Below are positions 45,392 through 56,575 of a stretch of DNA of 64,000 nucleotides, one piece after another. Position 1 is the stretch's first letter. The number at the start of each line of letters is the position of its first letter. The DNA comes from Lyophyllum atratum. Taxonomy: Eukaryota; Basidiomycota; Agaricomycetes; Agaricales; Lyophyllaceae. The stretch is taken from the NCBI GenBank assembly GCA_014905825.1, contig JACGCN010000047.1:62001-126000 (forward strand). The letters run 5' to 3'. The notes under the pieces are model-generated. The model was not told where the DNA came from. It worked only from the letters and a program-made list of their open reading frames with translations, and did not search any database. The position numbers were made by a program, and so were the translations under genes.

Positions 45392-46947
45392 ATGACCACC
45401 TTCCAAGCCCTCATGGCGCTGAGCGAGACGCAAACGAGGCAATCCCAGAGCGCCGTTCAGACCGCGCTAGCTCAGCGACAACAGAAGGAAGAAATGCGGA
45501 GAAAACAGCTGGCAGAGCAGGACAGGAAGGAGCAGGCGCTGGCAAAGCAGCGCCGCCAGAAGATTTTTGATGACGAGAAGCGAGAACAGGAGCGGCAACA
45601 GAAATTGGAGCAGGAGCGGGCTGCCAGGGAGGCCGTATTGCAGAAACGGGAAGAGGAGGCCCGCAACAACCTTCTCTATGGACCCAAGAAGGCCAAAGCA
45701 CGCTCTGCACCACCTGATGGTGCTTCTCCCAAGTGGCCCTCTTCCTCATCGCAGGCCCGCACCCGAGAGGATGTCCGCAAACGCAGGGTTCCCGGCGAGG
45801 ACGAAGATGACTCAGCGCCGGAGTTCCTCACTAGGGAGGAGAAACGAGAGCGCAAGCAGCAGATGGAGATGCGCAAGCTCTTCAACGCCTCGAAACGCAC
45901 CTCTAATGCAGCGAGCTACTCCAAAGCTGGGAGACGGCTGCCGGGTGGCGCTGTTGACGTTCCGACGACATCGTCGATGGCTGATTCAGCTGGATCGTCG
46001 AAGTCCGTCAAGGAGCGGATAGCTGCTATGCCCAATACCTTGACCAAGCTCAACACGGTGAAACGGGATACCCGCACCATCGACGAGATCCTGCAGGACC
46101 GAGCGAAAGCGAAGGAGTTTAAGACTCTTGATGGTGACGAGGCGCGGGAGTTCAACGACTGGTTCGGAACGTCGAAAAAGAAGGAGGCAGTGAAGAAGTC
46201 GTCAGCTCAACCCAGTGCGTCCGCCGCCACTTCTGGTGCGAATACTCCTGCCTCCCGTAAGTTCTTCGTGCGACCTATCGCCTCGTGCACGTCTTACCTC
46301 CTTCGTCTTTAGAAGGCGGCAGCTCCACGCCCCACCTTTCGGGTGCAGCTTCAAGGAAGGTGGCTCCGCCTCAGAAGTCGTCGTTACTGAAGACTGCGGC
46401 AACCAAAGCCGCATATTCCATCTCTGCAGGTGCTAAGCCTGTTCCAGCTTTCCGACCTAGCCCCTCAGACAGGAGTTACTCCTCCAAAGCACCTCCTGCA
46501 AAGTCCTCTAAGGCCATCGCGAGTTCAAGCACTGGAGGTGTAGGCAGGTCGACCGGCTTTGCTGGCAAGAAGCGCCCCCGCTCTCTAAGCCCTTCTGACG
46601 ACGAGTCCTTATCCCCCCCATCTCCCAAGAGACATAATAACTCGTCCGTCCTCGGCGATACCATCTGGAGGATGTTTGGCAGGGAGAGGAACAGCTACGT
46701 CAGCAAGGATGTCTACAGTGACGACGAGGACATGGAAGCTGACGCCACCCTTCTTGAACGGGAGGAGAAGATGAGGTTTGCTGGCTCCTTCTTCTTGTCA
46801 TTCTATGATCGCTACTGACTAGATCCCGCCTTTAGTGCCCGTATCGCCAAGAAGGAAGACACAATTGCCCTCGAAGAAGAACGACGCCGCGAGGAGGAGA
46901 AACGCAGGCGCAAGAAGGAGAAGGATGCCCGCGAACGACGCAATTAA
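45392..46947 (+). CDS. SPT2 chromatin protein
   Basis: Three exons (45392-46256, 46313-46775, 46836-46947) encode 479 residues. A long charged coiled-coil (QRQQKEEMRRKQLAEQDRKE onward, about residues 25-90) is followed by a Lys/Arg-rich middle with VKRDTRTIDEILQDRAKAKE. The C-terminal SPT2 signature is IWRMFGRERNSYVSKDVYSD then DEDMEADATLLEREEKM. It ends in a basic helix (EERRREEEKRRRKKEKDAR). SPT2 is a histone H3-H4 chaperone that limits spurious transcription in chromatin and binds through this C-terminal acidic/basic module. Basic patches (KKRPRS) could be nuclear signals. A frame extends upstream of 45392, but the Met there fits the family start. A divergent relative lies at 55750-56575. 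Confidence 0.85.
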
Positions 46948-48681
46948 TGCTAACCCCTCACCCTCCTCATTTGGCTTTCTCGCGCCACTCATTCGACACA
47001 GAATACCCGGCTCCGCCGTGGCCCCATTTGACTTCACCTCTCGGATATCCCGCTATTGTGTCATTTTCATGCAAATCACACGGTAGGATGGACCTTTCTC
47101 ATGGCACCCCCACACTACTCTCTGCACGCAACCGTCACATCGGAAATCATATAAATGGTCCATGTTCCACGTTACAGTTTCATAATCGTCCTATACATAT
47201 AAGCTATTGCCCGTCGTATGTCAAGTTGTAGACTCCCTGTACTGTTTCGCTTTTTTGTACTCCGTTGAACCCTGTTTGGTCTGAACATGTTGTCAGTTCC
47301 CGTGGAACTTTTTTGTAGGAAAACCTTTTCGGAGGTTAGATGCTATGTATAGAGTAGATGTTGCGTACACACCCTGGTGTGGATGTTGTACATAATGAAA
47401 ATGTAAAAATCCATTTAAACATCTCTACAATTGGCGGGGTCGTTTGAATCTTGAGCCTGGCCAGGAACGAAACCTCACGCACGCCTCCTCGAATCAACGT
47501 GATCGGCGAACACACAAAAGAAGCTCCGATGCTGAACTTCTGGAGAGCCACTGCCATTGCCACTGCCAAATGCCAAATGGACATGTCGAGAGAGTCCACT
47601 CGATCATCGAGAAGAGTCGAGAAAGCGTCACTGTCAAGGTACGGTCTATGTCAAGAAAGATCAGGTGACCGAACTGCGTCGCGTCGCGTCTTTCAGACAG
47701 AACTAATTTCAAGCTATGTTCCGGCACCTTTGGAGAAGACTCCTTTGTTCTGAAATAATAAATCAAGGCGCACTGGAAGGTTGGTTGATTTCAAACGATT
47801 CACGAAGATTTGAAGTCGGACCTGGCCTTGAGAGATGCCAAAATGCGCTTAAGACGGTCCAGTGACTAGTCGACAGCGTTTGATTGGTCTCGAGACGGGG
47901 TATGGCTCAGATGACCTGACGAAAAGGAAACTTGCCCAGTACCTGTCGCGCAAAGATGGCCCGGGGACGACAAGGCTTGCGGTATTTGCATCTATTTTAC
48001 GTCGTCGCTGCAAGAAAGGCAAATCCAACCCAGGCGGTATTTGCCTCTATTTTACGTTGTCGCTGCAAGAGGCAAATCCAACGATTTGCCTCTTTATTTG
48101 CCTCTTTGAACCGTTAAACCGAGGCCCCGATTCAAACCACGAAGTCTCACAGGAAAGCGGCGTATACTCCTCTGGATTCTATGAAAGTTGTAGAATAAAA
48201 GGGGGTGGATTCTTTCGAGAAAGTAAGTGGGTCGTTGGAGCCATGATTGGTACTAAACAGTGCCCTTTCAGCCCCTAAACACAGTGAATGACGTCCTCGA
48301 TGAGCTTCAGCCTCAAATCGACGAAATTTAAGGCACAGTGGGTCAATACTTTATGTGGGCTATGTCTGAGGTAAAATAATTGGGCGATTGCAAGCAGTTC
48401 ACGCATCATGCGACCAAGACGCGACGGGAATTTTGCGTCGTAATCCGCTTTGCCATTCTTGATCAAGTGAGTGAGTTGAAGCAATGGATATACGTTTAAC
48501 TGAGACATAAATCGAAGGACCTCCGTGCACTCTATAGTGATCTGTGGCTCCTTGCCATGACTTCGAGCCAATAATCAACCCTAATCTCAGCAGACCCCTC
48601 TTGAGGAGTGGTTCACTGCACATGATATACGGTGGCGACCCACCTGGTCATCCTCGACGCTCTGAACCCCTTTCCTACCTC
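46948..48681. other. Intergenic, about 1.7 kb, with tandem repeat and palindrome
   Basis: No gene was recognised. The interval holds a 55-bp tandem repeat with a strong hairpin (separate entry). The remaining frames are short and unrelated to known families. Confidence 0.45.
47981..48092. repeat. 55-bp tandem repeat ending in a perfect inverted repeat
   Basis: The unit starting GGTATTTGC(A/C)TCTATTTTACG at 47981 recurs at 48036. The second copy ends in GAGGCAAATC-CAAC-GATTTGCCTC (48069-48092), a perfect 10-bp stem with a 4-nt loop. Further copies of GATTTGCCTCTTT follow to about 48110. Confidence 0.75.
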
Positions 48682-48689
48682 TATAAAAG
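48682..48689 (+). promoter_or_regulatory. TATA box of the Gly/Trp-rich protein gene
   Basis: TATAAAAG, 128 bp before the ATG at 48817. It is followed by a pyrimidine-rich leader (ccatccttttacttcatc) typical of strongly expressed fungal genes. Confidence 0.6.
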
Positions 48690-48816
48690 GGCCCTCTCGA
48701 CATCGTTTCTTAGTATCTCAACATTTTCCAACCATCCTTTTACTTCATCGTACATTAACGACTTTCGCCGCAAAACATTCTCGCAAGTAATCAGCACCTG
48801 AACTCCAGACACAACC

Positions 48817-49246
48817 ATGAAGTTTCAAGTTTTTGTCGTCTTAGCACTCTTCGGCTTTGCCAACGCCAGTCCCATTGCGTCATCCGATGGCTCTAACTCT
48901 AATTTTGCAAGGATGAATAACATGGAGGTATTTACCCTTCCGCCCGTACAATTTTTTGCTCTACTAATCCTTTGCGCCTTAGGTCAGGGGAACGTCATGG
49001 AATGGTGGTGGCGGTAATGGGGGCAATGGTGGAAATGGCGGAAATGGCGGCAATGGTGGAGGCAATCATGGTGGTGGCTGGAATAATGGTGGTTGGAACC
49101 ATGGTGGTGGTTGGAACAACGGCGGTTGGAATCACGGTGGTTGGAATCGTGGTTGGAACAATCGTGGTTGGAATGGTGGTGGTTGGAACGGGCGTGGTTG
49201 GAACGGGGGAGGTTGGAACAGAGGCCGGTGGTCCGGACACTGGTGA
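48817..49246 (+). CDS. Small secreted Gly/Trp/Asn-repeat protein
   Basis: Two exons (48817-48927, 48983-49246) give 124 residues. A signal peptide (MKFQVFVVLALFGFANAS) is followed by a short linker, a GGN repeat block, and then about ten repeats of the type (H/N/R)GGW(N). Among them are GGWNNGGWNHGGGWNNGGW and RGWNNRGWNGGGW. It ends in RWSGHW. Over half of the mature protein is Gly, Trp and Asn. No cysteine is present, so it is not a hydrophobin. Such proteins could be wall-associated or adhesive, which is inference only. No family name can be given. The long frame on the other reading phase (GMVVAVM...) is an artefact of the GGTGGT-type repeats. Confidence 0.75.
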
Positions 49247-49906
49247 TTATTTGAATGGTGTCATAGATAATGAGGTTGCCAACTTCGTTACTCCCTTATC
49301 CAAAAAACAAATAATCAATAGTTTACGACTTACGCTCACGTAAATGTCAATTATCACCACTTCATAATTCCTTTCGTCCCTCAAAGTTCGCTTTCTATAT
49401 AACAGTGTTCTGGTAATTCCCTTGAAAATCTCTCGTTCGCCTTGAGTAGTCTAACGACGTTATATTTTCCTCCACCTGATCGATCGTGCTGTAGACTAAC
49501 TTCGTCAGCTAGGAAGTTGTGGGTAAATGCTGGGTTGGAATGTAGATTACTCAACCCAAGATACGTCTTCAGCATCACTACTCTTACTTACGAATAGCGC
49601 TACAGAGTTTTAACAACTCGTCGCTGAATGCCAACTACGATTTGCTACATCCTCCCCAGAGCACGACGCTGCGTTTGGAAAACTTCTGTGGCCCTGGCGA
49701 TAACCCCTCTTAAATCCCTGCACATAATCGCTCTTCATGCAATTGCTTTAGTTGCAGCATGTGGGTTCACACCATGCTGACAACACTCGAGGCCTTGCGT
49801 TAGCATTATAAGTCCATTTAGGTCAACATGTGCACCTAGTAGATCGAATAGAAAATTGACGCTCAAACTAAGGTTCCTAGTAAAACACCTTCGACTTCAT
49901 GGCGGC
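49247..49906. other. Intergenic, convergent 3' flanks
   Basis: 660 bp between the Gly/Trp-rich protein gene and the converging esterase gene. No gene or repeat was recognised. Confidence 0.45.
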
Positions 49907-51205
49907 TCACAGACACTACGAAAGAAAATTAACTATCGTATCAAATGGAGAAAGAGGCTGCCACGACAGACCTGAGAAAACCAGTTGTTGGAAACGACGC
50001 AAGCGTATGGAGAAGCACAGGAGGTCGGTCCAGTCCAGCCCTGACTAAAGGATGGATGATATTAGTTAAATGTCAAGTCTCGAAGCGAAATAAGACGGAC
50101 CCGCCGCACTGGCCCCAGTGACTCTGCTGTGTAGGAGCGGAAGTGGTACTAGTCGGGGGCGTTGTCGTTGGGGGTGTGGTCGACGTGAGTGTAGTGGTCG
50201 GTCCACCCCCGCTCGTTGGAATGCCGAACCATGCCAGGACATCGTTAGCCTGGACAGGAATGTTGTGGTCGACGCCGCTCGCACTGATAGCCTGGAATTT
50301 TGGTCCGTACGTGGTCCGAGTCCAGTTGGACAGAGGCGAGTTTTGTTGAGTAGAGACGGGTGTGGTGCTGTAGCCAAAAACGTTTGTCCATTGTTTGATA
50401 CCTTCTGCGAAGTTCTTATAGTCGAGGCCAGTGTCTCTAGAGACGGCGTTCAGACTCTGTTTGAGACACGATAGAAGAAGCTACTAACAGTGTTCCTTGC
50501 CAGATTTGCATTTTAGGACGTGGCCCAGTATATCCAGGGTATCCGCTTCGAACAAGGTCGCCCTAGTACTGGTATTAGCAAAGGTGCACTACTTAGGCTT
50601 TACTGTTGAAGGGAACAACTAACCCACTGTTGTGCCGTTTTATTGAGACTTCCTGTGGCGCAGGCAGTATTCCACAAGTCAGGACCGGCGAAGCAAGCGT
50701 ATGGAACTCCTGCAAAGGCAGCACCAGCTTGGAAAAGGTCTGGGTACGCTCCAGCAAGAACGTTGGTCATCATTGCTCCAGAAGAGGTGCCGGTCACGAA
50801 GACACGGCCGGGGTTGACTTTGTAGGTGGAAATGGCATAGCGGATCATGGAAGCAATGGCTAATGAGTCTCCGCCAGCGTTATGGGTGAGAGTCTCGGTG
50901 GTGTGGACGTCCCAGCATCCTCCAGGATCGGGTGCGTCGGGATAGATCACCATGAAACCGAATTTGTCTGCGAGGTTGGCATACTCAGTACCGTCGAAGT
51001 AAGCCTGGGCTGTGCCTGTACAGTAGTGAATAGCGACGATGAGATCGGGAGTGGCTGCTACATTCGCGGGTCTGTAGACGAACATCTGTACACCGGTTGG
51101 GTTAGCGCCGAAGTTGGTCACCTCCTGGAGCTGGCCAGCGGCGGCGTTAGTCACGACAGCAAGGGCCGCAACCGTTACAGCTGCAAGAAGGGCGTGAAAG
51201 AACAT
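49907..51205 (-). CDS. Secreted CE1 carbohydrate esterase with C-terminal CBM1 (acetyl xylan/feruloyl esterase type)
   Basis: Five exons (51205-50624, 50562-50489, 50436-50101, 50044-49972, 49915-49907) encode 357 residues. A signal peptide ([20 protein letters not shown]) leads into the alpha/beta-hydrolase domain with [15 protein letters not shown] and the nucleophile elbow GTSSGAM (Ser141). Then come [14 protein letters not shown] and a DH-containing block ([13 protein letters not shown]). A Thr/Pro/Ser linker ([15 protein letters not shown]) joins a CBM1: [26 protein letters not shown], then NWFSQCL. The last three residues and the stop come from a 9-nt exon. CBM1 targets cellulose, and the esterase removes acetyl or feruloyl groups from xylan, so the enzyme fits plant-biomass decay. 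Acetyl xylan esterase is the more likely activity. An upstream Met codon would remove the signal peptide, so I chose 51205. Confidence 0.88.
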
Positions 51206-51260
51206 CTTTGTGAGCAAGAAGGTAGGAATTCGACTCTTGGTGTTCATGTTCGCCATGTGG

Positions 51261-51270
51261 CTTTTATATA
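51261..51270 (-). promoter_or_regulatory. TATA box of the CE1 esterase gene
   Basis: TATATAAAAG on the minus strand, about 56 bp upstream of the chosen start at 51205. Its position argues that translation starts at or close to 51205 rather than at the far upstream Met codons of the same frame. Confidence 0.65.
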
Positions 51271-52772
51271 GAGCAAAATTGTCTGGATGACCCGGGTTTT
51301 CCTCGACGAAACATCGGATGATAGGTCGAGGTTCGGCGCTATTGGCTGCGACATGGTATGAACCTCGTGGAAGAATATACGACTCGAGTGGAGAGTCCTG
51401 GGAGAGTCCATCATTATAATTAGATATCAATGGTGGAATGGACGTCAAATTGGGCGCCTAAATCAAGTGCGGCCGCCGAATGTCAGTCATAGCTATGCCA
51501 TGATCACAGAGAAGGTGTTCGCTTGGTACTATGTCGAGGAAGTTTTACCGGCCAGAAGTCACTATAGTCAAGGAATAGATCTAGAGGCGCATCGCTATTT
51601 CTGCGGATCACGCCAGGTTCTACTGGCCTCCAACTGGCCTCAGTATGCGATGAAACTCGACGAATGGACAGAGGACTCGGGTCAGGGAAAGAATGTAGCA
51701 TACTTGCGAGACGGTCTCACACCGTCGATAGAACCATAAAATTGGGGGAGGAAGGTGTTCCGAGGCGATTTCGAGAAGCCGCAAGCAAAATCGGCGGGCA
51801 CGGCTTTTGGCACCCGCTGGCTTATGCGGCCCGGGCAAGCGGAGTTAGGACTCAAAGTTATCCGAAATTATGACACTCCTCCTGCCTTGCTCCCACCTTG
51901 GTTCAACTTCTATACGGTCACCGTCTGATCCAGTGAACCTGCTAACTAGGTCCGATTCTTTTTTCTTTACACTGACCGCTAATGAACGGCAGGTAGTGTG
52001 GCACATGCCAGACTGAACATGGTCCCGCCGCGAAGACACTTGCGATCTTTGCCATTCGAGACTGATTACTTCCCTCGTTCGTTAGTACAGTCCCGAACTT
52101 GCGTAGTGGATATACTTCGCTGCGCATTAGGGCACGATCACTTGTTCAGAGCATGCCAGGCCGAATGTCGTTGAAGTTCCTAGAGGTACGTTTCCAGGCC
52201 TATCGCATCAATATATTGCCCCAGACAGTTGCTGATCGTCTACAGGGTTACGGATACTATGTTGGAAGCAAACCTCTTTCGGGATACGACCCTGGAAGCT
52301 GGTTGTTCATGAGGTCTCTCGCGATCGGCCGTCCACCACTCGCATCATTCAGACTCCCGCCGTCGGGCAGCCGATCGGGTGAGCTCTTCAAGGGGTTTCA
52401 CCTCTCTTGCAATGTCCTTGCAAATTTCGCGGATGTTCCTCCACGCGGTGCATTTAAGTGACGAGCGTCATTCCTTCGTCTATCTATCTACACTTCCTAA
52501 TCCGTGTTGATACTATCTCTTCAGTCGCGTGTACATTCTTCGATCCTACTTCACATCCCCGGCCACGTAGCCAACATGCCGTCCCAGACGCCCAGACACA
52601 CGTGACAGACGCGACGAACCAGAGGCTGACACTGTTAGCAGTAACGTCGACGACCAAACAAGCGCCGATCGTTTAAAGCTCCAGACATCGTCTGTCTCGC
52701 TCCTTCATCTTCCCTGTCCGTCACCACCACCATCTACAGCAACAGACCTCCATTCACATTCCAAACATCGAA
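51271..52772. other. Intergenic, about 1.5 kb, one doubtful ORF
   Basis: A plus-strand frame at 52153-52461 (with GYGYYVGSKPLSGYDPGSWL) contains a 60-nt stretch with intron-like ends (GTACGT...CTACAG) and could be a short gene. No family is recognised, and confidence is low. The rest shows nothing. Confidence 0.35.
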
Positions 52773-54316
52773 ATGCTTCGTCTCTTGCACCTACGATTCC
52801 CAAAGATCGCTGGTCGATCGCCCGCCAAAGTCATCCCCGCTGCTGTGGTATCAGAATCCAAGCTTCTTCCCGCCCTGCCGAAATTCAGTCAAGCTAACGG
52901 AGGGAACTCGCCCAAGGTCTCTAAGCGGAGAGTGTTGAACGGTATGTACTCCGGGGCTCCCCGCCGACTTTCTTTCAACACCATCTCTTCCTCAACAGAT
53001 GTCAAGAACCTTCTCTCCTCCCCGCCCAAGACGGACTCTGCCGCCGCCACCATCTCTCCCATCCTCTCACTCGCGGTCCACCCTTCGACCTTCACCAGCT
53101 CCGTCAACGCGGCCTCCTTCTGGACAACGCCTAGGGAGGCTGACGGTGATCTTTTCATCAAGGCCAAGGAGAGTGCTAGGGCTATGGTCATCGACGGTAA
53201 GCAACTTCGCCGTCTTTGAGCGTTGTTTCTTATTAAATAGTCCTCTTCATAGGCAACGAATACTCGTCATCCCTCACCGCGTCCACCGAAGATCACCTCG
53301 TCGAGCTCTTCCGTTCCTTCCATGCCTCAGAGGAAACGCAAGCCGCCCGCAGCTCACTACCCGCGCTCGCCGTGACCAACGCTCTCTCTCCCAACCCCAC
53401 ACTTATCATCACTCCTCCTGAAGCCGCCGCCGCCGCCGACCCTCGTAACACCCAAGGTTCCTCATCGGATACCACCCACATCTGGGAGCAGCGGTGGTGG
53501 GACTGGGACACTTGGAAGTCCCGTTGGGCGGATCTTGACTGCCCGGATTCTATTGTCGGCAGGCTGATGCGCGAATCCGGGGCCAAGTCGAGTCAGGCAG
53601 TGGGTGAGGAGCCCGGATGGGCGGATGGCGATGCGTGGAAGTCCAGTTGGGCCTACGAGGATCCCAACTCGGCAATGAATCGTTGGATTAAGATCAGGAA
53701 GGCAAAGTTTGCGGAGGGGTGTGAGGTCGAAGATGAGGTCGAGACAAAGAGTGAGGGGGCCGACGAAGAGAAGGTTAACGTCACTATGGCGAACGGTGCT
53801 ACAACCACAGTCGCGTCCCCAGCCAAGAGCGAAGCTACAGCTAAGGTCGCGGCCTCAACGTTCCCAACACCCAGCTTGCCCATCGACATGGCGGTTGACG
53901 TCATCCCACCCAGCGAACCCATGGATGTCGACGTCCTCCCACCAGGCGAGCCCATGACCGTCGACGATCCCGCCATTTACTACTTGCCCACGGAGCTTCG
54001 CACGGATGTGGATGTCGATATGGATGTTGATATCGTCATGGTGGACACATTCGTATTCGCCGAGGTTACCAAGGCAAAGCGCTTGAAGAAGGCACCCAAA
54101 GCGGCTCGCCCCTCGAAGCAACGTTCCTCGCGTGGGTTCTATGGTCTGAAGCAACACCTCGACCCTCTCGTTCAGGCCCAGATCGCGGCCGAGATGCGGG
54201 CGGAGAGACAAGATGGGGCGAAGGAGGAGAGGCGGAGGAGCAAGGAGAGGAGGCACCAACGAGAGAGGCGGCGAGCTGAGTTATGGAAGGATCTTGAGAT
54301 GAATGACTCGGCTTGA
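52773..54316 (+). CDS. Hypothetical protein with Trp-rich repeats and basic C-terminus
   Basis: Two exons (52773-53196, 53253-54316) give 495 residues. The N-terminus is basic and could be mitochondrial or disordered. The centre has an imperfect duplication: RWWDWDTWKSRWADLDCPDS and GWADGDAWKSSWAYEDPNSA, each followed by a short helix with RLMRE or RWIK. After it come an acidic, Val/Asp-rich stretch (DVDVDMDVDIVMVD) and a Lys/Arg-rich helical tail (ERRRSKERRHQRERRRAELW). No known domain is recognised. The acidic-then-basic design suggests a nuclear or nucleic-acid-associated protein, but that is only inference. Confidence 0.6.
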
Positions 54317-55749
54317 ACGTCGAACACCCAGCCTCAGGTTCACTCCGTGTCGGGGTCTTGAGGTACGCTATGGTGTCTTCTTAGGGTTCGGGCATCTCGC
54401 TAATTGTTCATTCTTCCATTAGCTTCAACTGCGATTTTCAGGATACGAATTATACTTTCAACGAAGCATATACCTGGATTCTTGTTCTCATTCGCCATTG
54501 TCTCCTGATTTCAGCACATCATCTCGTCTATCCTAGCGCCGGAACAGCAAATAAATGAACTCATCCATTCTCAGCCTGGCCACTATCTGCAGCCAAAGTG
54601 TAACATCCCCATATCCTCTTCTCGTAGCTCGCGCTGACTATCTGCTTTAGAGCTTCGGCACAATGCCTTTATTTTTATTTCTCGATTATCATCTCATTTT
54701 AGCTGCTTCGACTCGCGCCCCGAACCCTGCTTCGACTCTTGCTTGACTCTAGGTCCCACGTTCCATGTTTCGAACTCTTTGGCAGCGCAATGCGGCCCTA
54801 TCAAACCGTCTTCAATCGACGATTCCGTTTTCCCCGAGGCCACCATCCACCTGGTAGAGAACAACTTGGAATCGCCCGCCTTGTTATTCGAATATCCCAG
54901 CCCCGAATCCCTTTCCTCCTTTTCGTCGACGACCATTCTATTCTCGCAAGATGTGGTAGGCAAGAAGGCGACATTGATGAAGCATTGACCATCGGCATCG
55001 CAAGCGGGGGACGCCCCGCCCGATCCATGGTTCTCTTTTGCTTGTCAATGTCGCCGACGTCACCCTCGACTACGCCGAATACCGCCCGGATTATCAAGAC
55101 TCTTGGGTCCACCATCCCTGTGTTTCGTTATGACCTCTGAAGTCGTCGCATGTCCCCCAAGGTCAAGATTTTGAGAAGACCTAGCCCTAGCCGTCTCTGG
55201 ACGCCCGCCTTGGTAGCGTGAAGATACTCTCGTCTCGTTTGCTGCATCTGCCTGAATACGAGCTTGCAAGAATTTGATAATCGAAGGACCCTACTTTAAG
55301 AACGATGTTTATAACGAAACGGAAACTGTTTGTTGGATTCGACCGAGAACTGGTGCCGACGATAAAGAATTGGCTCGTTTGCTGCATCTGCCTGGATATG
55401 ATCTTGCAAGAATTGAATGACCGAAGGATACGACTTCAAGGATGATATCTATACCGAATTGGAGACTGTTTGCTGGACTCGACCGCGTTTGGGTGCCCGT
55501 ATCTGCTCGTAATATAGTAATATGTGTTTGAAGTTGCCTATATATCTGTTTCACTATTACCATCATAATCTTGAGTACCCTGTCGTATGCAGCGAATGTT
55601 TCGAGTAAAGAAAGAGCGTTACATCGTCGCTGCGTAGAAAAACTCTCTAGGACTTCAAGGTTGCGGCAAGCGTTGCGAGGCGTACGACGTATCTCTTGAT
55701 TGACGTGAAGTATGTTCATAAAGTGTCACTTCTAGCCTGACAGTGGACA
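54317..55749. other. Gene-poor interval with decayed coding-like sequence
   Basis: Some plus-strand stretches look protein-like (for example NVADVTLDYAEYRPDYQDSW near 55045-55105, and LLHLPGYDLARI near 55380-55415) but are broken by stops and frameshifts. A 140-bp tandem duplication lies at 55235-55514. I see no intact gene. Confidence 0.4.
55235..55514. repeat. 140-bp direct tandem duplication
   Basis: The segment starting CTCGTTTGCTGCATCTGCCTG at about 55234 recurs 140 bp later (about 55374). The copies differ at many positions, so it is older than the 27.6-kb repeat. 140 is not a multiple of three, so the second copy is read in another frame. Confidence 0.7.
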
Positions 55750-56575
55750 ATGGATGCTATGCTGATAGACCCTCTGTTGATGTCGCCGTTCGACGTTGGT
55801 GGCATTTCTGATACCCATCCGGACACCTGCAACACATATATAAGTGAGGCCACGCTTGGCTTTCGGAACGTACAAAAAGAGCGAATGGCCCCTGGAATGC
55901 CAAACGTAGCGGCATCGAATCTGACCCCAAAAGGCTTGGACGAGGCTCTGCTAGAATTGGCCGGACTGCCGCCAGTGCGTGTGGACGAGGATGAGAATAT
56001 GAACGTGGTGGAGCGAGATGCCCGCACGATCGACGAAATCTTGAAGGATAGGGCGCGAGCGCAGAAGGCCGCCAAGGCTGCGCGTGCATCTACTAGGGCT
56101 GCAGTGGAGGAGGCGGCGACTGGCAATGCTACTGTTGCGGGCTGGAGTGCCGCGTCCCCTGGTGTCGCTGATGAGACGACTGTCGGTGAGTACTTTCCAA
56201 ATTCCTTTCGTACGGACACGCGGCCAACTTTGTTTCATAGAGAACACAAGCACGGCAGATCACCTTTCGACTGCCGCCGCAGAGGTAGCCGCGCCACCAA
56301 AACCACCACTACTCGACGTTGAGTCTGCAACCTCCACATTCGCGAAGGGTCCCAGTCCCAAGCCTGCCTCTGAGGACGAAGCATCGAAAGACGCAACATC
56401 GCTAGAAGCCTCTGAGAACCCTGATGTCGAAAGTCGCAGCGTTCGTATGGGGGAAAAAAGGCTTCGTTCGCCAGATAGCTCTGCATCCGAGTCGCCACGC
56501 CCCGCTAAAAAATCCTCGTCAAGAGTCGCTAACACCGCCTGGGCACAAGTTGGCGCAGACAGGTCAGCTTCATAA
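55750..56575 (+). CDS. SPT2-like divergent paralogue (fragmentary)
   Basis: Two exons (55750-56185, 56241-56575) give 256 residues. The block VVERDARTIDEILKDRARAQ matches the VKRDTRTIDEILQDRAKAKE block of SPT2 at 45392-46947. A later KRLRSPDSSASESPRPAKKS matches its KKRPRSLSPSDDESLSPPSP. The N-terminal coiled coil and the C-terminal histone-binding module (WRMFGRERNSYV in the full-length copy) are absent. It may be a truncated duplicate that gained a new N-terminus (MDAMLIDPLLMSPFDVGG), or a decaying one. Splice sites and frame are intact, so expression is possible. Histone binding of the SPT2 type is unlikely without the C-terminal module. Confidence 0.6.

Noticed and set aside
48972..49343. 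Plus-strand Met/Val/Gly-rich frame over the Gly/Trp gene
   Set aside because: It is the +1 frame of GGTGGT-type repeats. The signal peptide and the spliced frame support the Gly/Trp/Asn protein instead.
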